Shown here piece after piece: positions 14,096-19,379 of a stretch of DNA of 19,379 nt; the first letter of the stretch is position 1; every line of letters starts with the position of its first letter. Made by a program: the position numbers and the translations under genes. The DNA is from JAUVXJ01 sp964577995 (lineage in GTDB: Bacteria; Chloroflexota; Anaerolineae; UBA7937; B3-Chlor), in the NCBI GenBank assembly GCA_964577995.1, contig CAZOBP010000040.1:1-19379 (forward strand). The letters run 5' to 3'. The notes beneath the pieces were generated by a model. The model was not told where the DNA came from. It did no database searches and was given only the letters and a program-made list of their open reading frames with translations.

Positions 14096-14488
14096 ATGAC
14101 ACAGGTGAAGAAGTGGGAGTTCTCAACCCCAGAAGCCGAGTACCCCATCCACTCACTGTCCATTCTGGTCGGTGAGGATCTCCTGACTTGCTTGTGGGGA
14201 GGCACCCACCCACACATCGGCGCTGTCGCCGTGGCCTTGCCTCGACCTAGCATTGCAGATCCCCTGACCACGAGTTCGACGTCCTCTGTGTTCACTGTAC
14301 TGGGGCACAAGGAGGACGCGGTGGTCAAGCTGGTGTCGGAAAGACTGTCATCCAGGTTGAAGAAGAGTGTGGTGGTGACGGCTGGCATGCATTGGGACCA
14401 TCTGGATCCAGAGGCTATTGCCCAGATCATGGCCAATTGCCATTGGCTGGCAGAGCAGATAGCAAACGTCGTGGAGAGAGAAGGATGA
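14096..14488 (+). CDS. lpdD: Prenylated flavin chaperone LpdD
   Basis: LpdD-type proteins accompany UbiX/UbiD-type decarboxylase systems, as with gallate decarboxylase of Lactiplantibacillus, and are described as chaperones for prenylated FMN. The 130-aa protein shows the family core GEDLLTCLWGGTHPHIGAVAVALPRPS, then SSVFTVLGHKED and VVVTAGMHWDHLDPEAI. I start at ATG 14096, preceded by GGAAGAG with 6-nt spacing and downstream of the predicted transcription start. The stop overlaps the ubiX start in ATGA, which indicates tight translational coupling. No UbiD decarboxylase is encoded in the window, so the client must lie elsewhere. The match is by recognition of the motif pattern. Confidence 0.82.
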   Translation: MTQVKKWEFSTPEAEYPIHSLSILVGEDLLTCLWGGTHPHIGAVAVALPRPSIADPLTTSSTSSVFTVLGHKEDAVVKLVSERLSSRLKKSVVVTAGMHWDHLDPEAIAQIMANCHWLAEQIANVVEREG

Positions 14489-15054
14489 AACGATTGGTGG
14501 TAGGCATTTCGGGAGCATCGGCAGCCATCTACGGGATAAGGCTGCTCCAGGCGCTACGGGACGTTGAGGTCGAGTCCCACCTTGTGATTACCGATCCGGC
14601 TCGCGAGATCATCGCCCTGGAGACCGACTACGACGCGTCCGAGGTGGAAGCACTGGCCACGCACGTTCACGGGGTCCACGACGTGGGAGCCGGAATCGCG
14701 AGCGGGTCCTTCAAGGCTGACGGAATGGCCATTGTCCCCTGCTCCATCAAGACCCTCTCCGCCGTGGCGAACTCATACGCGGACAATCTGCTGGTGCGGG
14801 CCGCGGATGTGACCTTGAAGGAGCGCAGACCCCTGGTGCTGGTGGTACGGGAGACCCCTCTGCACCTCGGGCACCTGCGCTTGATGCAGAACGTGTCCGA
14901 GATGGGCGCTGTCGTCTACGTTCCGGTCCCCGCCTTCTACGCCAGGCCCAGGACCATCGAAGATCTAGTGGATCAGACCGTGGGCAGGATTCTGGACTTG
15001 TTCGACATCGAGCACGACCTCGTCGCCAGATGGGATGGGATGCCTCGAGTGTGA
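14485..15054 (+). CDS. ubiX: Flavin prenyltransferase UbiX
   Basis: UbiX attaches a dimethylallyl group to FMN, producing prenylated FMN for UbiD-type decarboxylases. The 189-aa protein has the N-terminal GISGASAAIYGIRLL, the SFKADGMAIVPCS segment, KTLSAVANSYADNLLVRAADV, the phosphate-contacting VVRETPLH and a C-terminal YVPVPAFYARPRTIEDLVDQ. The ATG overlaps the lpdD stop and is directly preceded by GAGAGAAGG. The dimethylallyl donor connects this gene with the isomerase 4.6 kb upstream. A bulged hairpin overlaps the 3' end. The family is certain; the physiological client (ubiquinone, menaquinone or aromatic acid decarboxylase) is not visible here. Confidence 0.95.
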   Translation: MKRLVVGISGASAAIYGIRLLQALRDVEVESHLVITDPAREIIALETDYDASEVEALATHVHGVHDVGAGIASGSFKADGMAIVPCSIKTLSAVANSYADNLLVRAADVTLKERRPLVLVVRETPLHLGHLRLMQNVSEMGAVVYVPVPAFYARPRTIEDLVDQTVGRILDLFDIEHDLVARWDGMPRV

Positions 15055-15096
15055 TCGCGCCTCGATTTGCGACCGCAGGGGCAAGAGGCTCACACT
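15048..15096 (+). other. Long bulged stem-loop at the ubiX 3' end
   Basis: The continuous 16-nt right arm at 15081-15096 (GCAA, GAGGC, TCACACT) pairs with three left-arm blocks: AGTGTGA (15048-15054), GCCTC (15059-15063) and TTGC (15067-15070). The left side has bulges of 4 and 3 nt. The stem includes the ubiX stop codon. No T-run follows. It may protect the mRNA 3' end or assist termination. Confidence 0.45.
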
Positions 15097-15650
15097 AGGG
15101 TCCAGTAGGTTCCCGGTGCCATGACTCGGGTCCAATGACTGCCCCTCCGACCTGCGCTGCGGACAGCAGCCCAGTTGCCTGATTCTCCCCCCAGAGAGTA
15201 ATCCCACAGAAACGTATCGTATTCTCCGCCAGATGAGGTCAACGCCTCGTGTGAGCGCACCGGTGGTTGGGGGCTGCGGTCTGGCCTACCCTCGCGGATA
15301 TCCGACGGGACAGCCGGCCCCCCGGCTCTCAGCCAGCGGTCGTTGTGCCCACGCTGAGCAGGCCAGTCCTGGCTGGTATGGACACTTGGGAGCCGCCTTG
15401 CCACAGGCACGAGGAGTTATGTCTAGCTATGTCGGATTTGTCATAAGCCAACAGGCTCCGTGAGTGTGTTATGTAAAGCGCCCCTAGCCTTGCGGGGTCT
15501 ACTCCGCCGTTCTACCACTCCGGAGGGGGCGTCTTCAATGAGTCGGGGTGGGAGGAGAGTGTGTGGTGCCCGCCAGAGCGTGGTTGAAAGGCGTGATGGA
15601 CGGGGAGCATCAGTTGGCAAGGGGTCGTGGCTTGGAGTCGGTGGTGAGGC
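15055..15650. other. Long non-coding stretch between ubiX and the CoA transferase
   Basis: About 600 bp without a convincing gene. Open frames here (15233-15463 plus; 15090-15410 and 14965-15207 minus; 15548-15769 plus) show no recognisable motif and poor ribosome binding sites. Visible structure includes a hairpin AGCCGG/CCGGCT at 15312-15327 and a TTATGTAAA copy at 15469-15477 followed directly by GC-rich arms (15479-15484 and 15502-15506 pairing with 15521-15531). The 10-mer GTGTGTTATG occurs at 15464-15473 and again at 15720-15729. It may be a relic of a small mobile element or a regulatory/RNA region. Confidence 0.5.
15469..15531. repeat. TTATGTAAA motif with adjoining GC-rich dyad
   Basis: TTATGTAAA (15469-15477) abuts CGCCCC (15479-15484), which pairs with GGGGCG (15526-15531). 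CTCCG (15502-15506) pairs with the directly adjoining CGGAG (15521-15525). The layout resembles the end of a small palindromic or transposon-derived repeat, but no second end nearby and no target duplication can be defined. Confidence 0.4.
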
Positions 15651-15679
15651 TTGATTCGGGGGTTTGGATGCGGTATATT
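15651..15679 (+). promoter_or_regulatory. Sigma-70-type promoter for the CoA transferase-GNAT gene
   Basis: TTGATT (15651-15656) and TATATT (15674-15679) are separated by exactly 17 bp. Transcription from about 15686 gives a 40-nt leader before the ATG at 15727. The promoter position also argues against the longer reading frame beginning at 15664. Confidence 0.72.
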
Positions 15680-15726
15680 CTGAAGGGCCCAGTCGTGTGT
15701 CCGTCGAGTGTGGTGGAAGGTGTGTT

Positions 15727-17586
15727 ATGGGAAAGGTTCGGTGGCAGGAGCGGTATGCTCATAAGCTGAAAACAGCGCGGCGGGCACTAGGCGTCATCAA
15801 ACGAGGGGATAGTGTGTTCATCGGCTCCGGCGCTGCGGTGCCACAGGGCCTGGTAGAGGAGCTCGCCGCGATGTCTCTGGAGTTCGCCGACAACGAGATC
15901 GTCCACTTGTGGACTCTGGGTCTCGTGCCTTCGACGCAGCCCAAGTTCAAGTACCAGTTTCGCCATAATGCATTCTTTGTTGGCGAAGGCGTGAGAGAGG
16001 CCGTGTCCGAGGGACGTGCTGACTACACGCCCATCTTCCTTTCAGAGATACCGACGCTCTTCGCTTCTGGGCGGATGCATCTAGACGTGGCCCTCATCCA
16101 TGTAACTCCGCCCAACCAACATGGATTCTGCAGCTATGGGGTTTCAGTGGACATAGTGAAGCCCGCTGCCGAATCAGCCAGCTATGTCATTGCGCAGGTC
16201 AACGCGCAGATGCCGTGGACCCTGGGCAACAGTTTCATTCACATTCAGGACATAGATGCGGTAGTGGAGCACGACGCTCCGATCCCGGAGCTTTCTTACC
16301 CTGAGGCGGACGATGTCGCCCGCGAGATCGGAGAGAACATAGCCCGGCTGATTGATGATGGCTCCACCCTGCAAATGGGAATCGGCACCATCCCCGATTC
16401 CATTCTGGCCTCTCTGCACGACAAGAAGGACCTCGGCGTACACACGGAGATGCTTTCGGATGGTGTGATTGACCTGGTCGAGGCAGGAGTGCTCACCAAT
16501 GACAAGAAGACTCTCCATCGAGGGAAGATCATAGCCAGCTTCGTCATGGGTACGAGACGGCTCTACGACTGGGTCGACCAGAATCCGTTCATCGAGTTTC
16601 ACCCTTCGGACTACGTCAATGATCCCTTCGTGGTTTGTCAGAATGACAACATGGTGGCCATCAACTCGGCGTTGGAGGTGGACCTCACTGGGCAAGTCTG
16701 CTCCGATTCCATCGGGTATCTGTTCTACAGTGGCATAGGCGGCCAGGTGGACATGATCCGTGGTGCGGCTAGGTCCAGGGGCGGCAAGCCGATTATCGCC
16801 CTGCCTTCCACGGCGAAGGAGGGCTCGAAATCGAGAATAGTCTCCCGCCTATCTGAGGGCGCTGGGGTCGTGACCACGCGCGGCGATGTGCACTACGTGG
16901 TTACCGAGTACGGCGTCGCGTTCCTGCACGGCAAGAACATCCGCGAACGCGCCCTGGCTCTCATCAATATCGCGCACCCCGACTTCCGCAAGGAGTTGCT
17001 GGACGAAGCCAAGATCCGCAAGTACGCATTCGTCGATCAGTTGCCGCCTCTCGGGGTCTACCCCGTCGAACTGGAAAAACGGGTCACTCTGCAGGACGGC
17101 ACCGAGTTGCTGTTCCGGCCCATCAAGCCCACGGACGAGCGTATGGAGCAGGAGCTGTTGTACTCACTGTCCGATCAGAGCATCTATCTACGGTTCTTCA
17201 GTGCTATGAGCGCGTTTCCTCACGAGAGGGTGCAGTACTACACCACCGTTGACTACGATGAGCAAATGGCCATCGTCGTCATCGCGGAGCGCGATGGCGA
17301 AGAGCAGATGGTGGGAGTTGGCAGGTACATCAAAGAGAAGGACTCGGACATGGCCGAGCTTGCGCTGCTCGTCCGCGACGACTGGCAGGGCAAAGGCGTG
17401 GGCGCGCTGATGCACGAGTACCTGGAGCAGATCGCACGCGCACACAACATCGGTGGCTTCAGGGGAGAGGTGCTGGAGCAGAACAAGCGTGCGCTTCACG
17501 TGTTCACAAGGCTGGGCCGGAAGGCGGAGACAGAGTATGACCAGGGCGTGTACACGGTCAGCTACAGGTTCAGCGACGAATCGTAG
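15727..17586 (+). CDS. Acetyl-CoA hydrolase/transferase fused to a GNAT acetyltransferase
   Basis: The 619-aa protein combines two enzymes. Residues about 1-435 form an acetyl-CoA hydrolase/CoA-transferase family domain with the PPNQHGFCSYGVSVD segment and a probable catalytic Glu241 in HTEMLSDG, the residue that forms the glutamyl-CoA intermediate in class I transferases such as 4-hydroxybutyrate CoA-transferase. Residues about 450-615 form a GNAT domain, with RPIKPTDE at its start and the acetyl-CoA-binding VRDDWQGKGVGALM motif; it resembles the GNAT part of Pat-type protein lysine acetyltransferases. GGAAGG lies 6 nt before ATG 15727. Both domains use acyl-CoA, so the fusion may link CoA transfer with protein acetylation, perhaps self-acetylation. 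The gene appears monocistronic, with its own promoter. The acyl substrate is unknown. Confidence 0.92.
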   Translation: MGKVRWQERYAHKLKTARRALGVIKRGDSVFIGSGAAVPQGLVEELAAMSLEFADNEIVHLWTLGLVPSTQPKFKYQFRHNAFFVGEGVREAVSEGRADYTPIFLSEIPTLFASGRMHLDVALIHVTPPNQHGFCSYGVSVDIVKPAAESASYVIAQVNAQMPWTLGNSFIHIQDIDAVVEHDAPIPELSYPEADDVAREIGENIARLIDDGSTLQMGIGTIPDSILASLHDKKDLGVHTEMLSDGVIDLVEAGVLTNDKKTLHRGKIIASFVMGTRRLYDWVDQNPFIEFHPSDYVNDPFVVCQNDNMVAINSALEVDLTGQVCSDSIGYLFYSGIGGQVDMIRGAARSRGGKPIIALPSTAKEGSKSRIVSRLSEGAGVVTTRGDVHYVVTEYGVAFLHGKNIRERALALINIAHPDFRKELLDEAKIRKYAFVDQLPPLGVYPVELEKRVTLQDGTELLFRPIKPTDERMEQELLYSLSDQSIYLRFFSAMSAFPHERVQYYTTVDYDEQMAIVVIAERDGEEQMVGVGRYIKEKDSDMAELALLVRDDWQGKGVGALMHEYLEQIARAHNIGGFRGEVLEQNKRALHVFTRLGRKAETEYDQGVYTVSYRFSDES

Positions 17587-17839
17587 GCGTGCCTGGGAAG
17601 CTTCGCCCCGAGCCCCTGCCCTGCAATACGGCCACCAGGAGCGCTCCAGGCAGTGGCGGCCTGTGACGCTGCACACCCAGATCCCAGGGAGTGTTAGCCC
17701 ACAGATGCCGTCTCCTCGGCCGTGCCAAGACTGGGGGCTTCGGGGACACTCTATCCCTCGTGTGGGGCTGCTGGCGTGAGGTTGCTGGCTCATACTGTGA
17801 TGAGGACTGGACTTGCAGACGAAAGGAGATACTGAGGGG
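17587..17839. other. Intergenic region before the Lon-related protease
   Basis: About 250 bp without a recognisable gene. A small nested dyad lies at 17631-17657 (GCCAC/GTGGC around GGAGCGCTCC), without a T-run, and could be the end of the CoA transferase transcript. CATACT at 17791-17796 might be a -10 box, but no good -35 box is placed correctly. Confidence 0.4.
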
Positions 17840-19379
17840 ATGAAAGTCAGAGAACTACGGCCGGAGGAACTCAGGCGCACCTGCGACCCGAGCCAGTTCT
17901 CCTTCAAATCTACGGCCGAGCTGACAGAGTTGTCCGAAATCATCGGGCAAGAGAGGGCCACCAGGGCCATAGACTTCGGCGTACAGATCCCCTGCCAGGG
18001 ATACAACATCTACGCTCTGGGGCCCAGTGGCTCGGGACGGGCCACAGTGATCAAAGAGTTTCTACAGAGGAAGGCCGCCACCGGAACCCCGCCCGACTGC
18101 TGGGCTTACGTGAACAACTTCGAGGATCCCTACCAGCCTCGCGCCCTTCAGTTGCCTGCGGGCAAGGGTTGCGCCATCAGTGAGGAGGTGGACTCGCTAC
18201 TGGACGATCTGCAAGAGGAACTGCCGCGTGCTTTCGACACTGAGCAGTATCAGGAGCATTTCAATCGCATTGGCCGTGAACTGGAAGAGGCGAGAAACGC
18301 CAGGTTGAGCAACCTCGAGGCCCGGATGATCGAGCGCGGATTCGCCTTGCTGAGGACACCGATGGGTCTGGTGATCGCCCCAGTACTGAATGGTGAAGTA
18401 GTCAGTCGGGAGCAGTACGACGAACTACCTCCGGAGAAGAAATCGGAGCTGGAGAAGCATCGCCCTCAGCTTCAGGGTGAGCTGGAGAAGGCACTTCGCG
18501 AAGTGCGCGGACTGGAGAGGGCGGCCAAGAGTGAACTTCGGAAGCTGGACCAGGAGACGGCTGACTACACTATCGGGCATCACTTCGAGAGCCTGCGGAC
18601 CAAGCACGCAGACATTGAGGGACTGATACGGTTCCTGGATGAGGTGCAGAAGGACATCCTGACCAAAGTCGAGCAGTTCAAGAAGCCTGCATCCTCAGGT
18701 GAGCAGGAGTCCTCCGCGATGGAGGCGGGTCCGTTTGCCTTCATGGCTCGCTTCAGGAGGTCCCCGTTTGACAAGTACAGGATCAACATTATTGTTGACA
18801 ATAGCGATGTCGAGGGCGCGCCGGTGGTTGAGGAGAGTAACCCGAACTACCACAACCTGGTCGGTCGCATCGAACACCGCGCGGAGTTCGGGACTCTGGT
18901 GACGGACTACAGTGCCATCAAGGCCGGTGCCCTCCATAGGGCCAACGGCGGCTACCTGATCGTGGAGGCTCTTGACCTGCTGAGGAACACCATGGCCTGG
19001 GAGGGCCTCAAGCGCGCGTTGCGGAACCGAGAGATCAAGATCGAGGAGTTGACGCAGCAATTGGGACTCGTAGCCACTGCCACCCTGACTCCCGAACCGA
19101 TCCCGCTGGACGTCAAGGTGGTACTGCTAGGCGATCCCGCCACCTACTATCTTCTCTACAATCTAGACGAAGACTTCCAGGAGTTGTTCAAGGTGAAGGC
19201 AGACTTCGCTGCGGACATGGACTGGACTTCGGAGAACCTGGAGAAGGTGGCGCTCTTCGTACACGATCGCTGCCAGGAGGGCAACCTGAGGCATTTCGAA
19301 CTGGGTGCTGTGGCGAGAGTTGTGGAGCACGCTGCCCGTATGGTGGAGGATCAGGAGAGACTCAGCACTAGATTCGGGC
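17840..19379 (+). CDS. Lon-related ATP-dependent protease, AAA_32 type (N-terminal part, cut by window end)
   Basis: The frame is open from ATG 17840 to the window edge, giving 513 residues without a stop. It matches the N-terminal part of the Lon-related (LonB-like, COG1067) protease family: a P-loop region GPSGSGRAT (61-69), a long charged, probably coiled-coil insert (about 110-290), then an AAA core with NYHNLVGRIEH, the Walker B-like HRANGGYLIVEALDLL (366-381) and VVLLGDPATYYLL. The Walker A lysine is Arg67 here, a change I recall as common in this family. The Ser-Lys Lon protease domain should lie beyond the window. AAAGGAG is 11 nt and GAGGGG 0 nt before the ATG. It would degrade cytoplasmic proteins; specific targets are unknown. 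Confidence 0.88.
   Translation, partial: MKVRELRPEELRRTCDPSQFSFKSTAELTELSEIIGQERATRAIDFGVQIPCQGYNIYALGPSGSGRATVIKEFLQRKAATGTPPDCWAYVNNFEDPYQPRALQLPAGKGCAISEEVDSLLDDLQEELPRAFDTEQYQEHFNRIGRELEEARNARLSNLEARMIERGFALLRTPMGLVIAPVLNGEVVSREQYDELPPEKKSELEKHRPQLQGELEKALREVRGLERAAKSELRKLDQETADYTIGHHFESLRTKHADIEGLIRFLDEVQKDILTKVEQFKKPASSGEQESSAMEAGPFAFMARFRRSPFDKYRINIIVDNSDVEGAPVVEESNPNYHNLVGRIEHRAEFGTLVTDYSAIKAGALHRANGGYLIVEALDLLRNTMAWEGLKRALRNREIKIEELTQQLGLVATATLTPEPIPLDVKVVLLGDPATYYLLYNLDEDFQELFKVKADFAADMDWTSENLEKVALFVHDRCQEGNLRHFELGAVARVVEHAARMVEDQERLSTRFG

Noticed and set aside
13864..14436. N-terminal extension of yqeB by 191 codons on the minus strand
   Set aside because: It is antisense to lpdD and its promoter, does not resemble the family, and TTG 13863 has a GGAGG at proper distance.
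15090..15410. 106-aa minus-strand frame in the long gap
   Set aside because: No recognisable motif, no ribosome binding site I trust, and arginine/glycine-rich composition as expected from random GC-rich frames.
15664..15726. Longer start of the CoA transferase at 15664
   Set aside because: It overlaps the predicted -10 box and has no ribosome binding site; ATG 15727 follows GGAAGG and begins with family-like sequence.
17188..18009. 273-aa minus-strand frame
   Set aside because: It is antisense to the GNAT domain and the Lon-related gene start; no recognisable protein features.

Overview
The window is GC-rich bacterial DNA, densely packed with house-keeping and accessory metabolic genes. 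I find no tRNA, rRNA, CRISPR array or transposase. The S41 proteases (an FWEAW motif shortly after the membrane segment), the SmpB sequence and the gene mix suggest a probably anaerobic bacterium, most likely Chloroflexota-like. That assignment comes from protein style only and needs a phylogeny. Alternative starts (GTG, TTG) backed by Shine-Dalgarno sequences are frequent.

Layout. (1) 129-3077, plus strand: two tandem membrane-anchored S41 (C-terminal processing) proteases followed within 4 nt by smpB, a probable protein quality-control operon. (2) 9666-3127, minus strand: acyl carrier protein, a ferredoxin-fused geranylgeranyl-reductase-like flavoprotein, mobA, a fused [2Fe-2S]/molybdopterin hydroxylase of xanthine dehydrogenase type, mobB and hypoxanthine phosphoribosyltransferase. 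(3) 9836-11887, plus strand: type 2 isopentenyl diphosphate isomerase and a C20-type prenyl diphosphate synthase. They diverge from acpP through two strong promoters whose -35 boxes sit back to back. (4) 13863-11884, minus strand: yqeB (a marker of selenium-dependent molybdenum hydroxylase systems) and hemW. hemW ends by sharing a CTAG with the convergent prenyl synthase. (5) 14096-15054, plus strand: lpdD and ubiX, the flavin prenylation pair, without a UbiD decarboxylase. (6) 15055-15726: a long non-coding stretch with stem-loops and one copy of a repeated TTATGTAAA motif, ending in a good promoter. (7) 15727-17586: an acetyl-CoA hydrolase/transferase fused to a GNAT acetyltransferase. (8) 17840 to the window edge: the N-terminal part of a Lon-related AAA_32-type ATP-dependent protease, cut off by the window end.

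Functional themes. Isoprenoid genes (isomerase, C20 synthase, prenyl reductase) sit on both sides of one divergent promoter region, suggesting coordinated production of a reduced C20-type prenyl product. Molybdenum-hydroxylase genes (hydroxylase, MobA, MobB, YqeB) are spread over two minus-strand groups, and hpt beside them hints at purine metabolism. Points deserving a second look are the ferredoxin-reductase fusion, the possible selenium-dependent hydroxylase system, the structured leader before the hydroxylase gene, the divergent promoter palindrome, the TTATGTAAA repeats, and the proteases linked to smpB.
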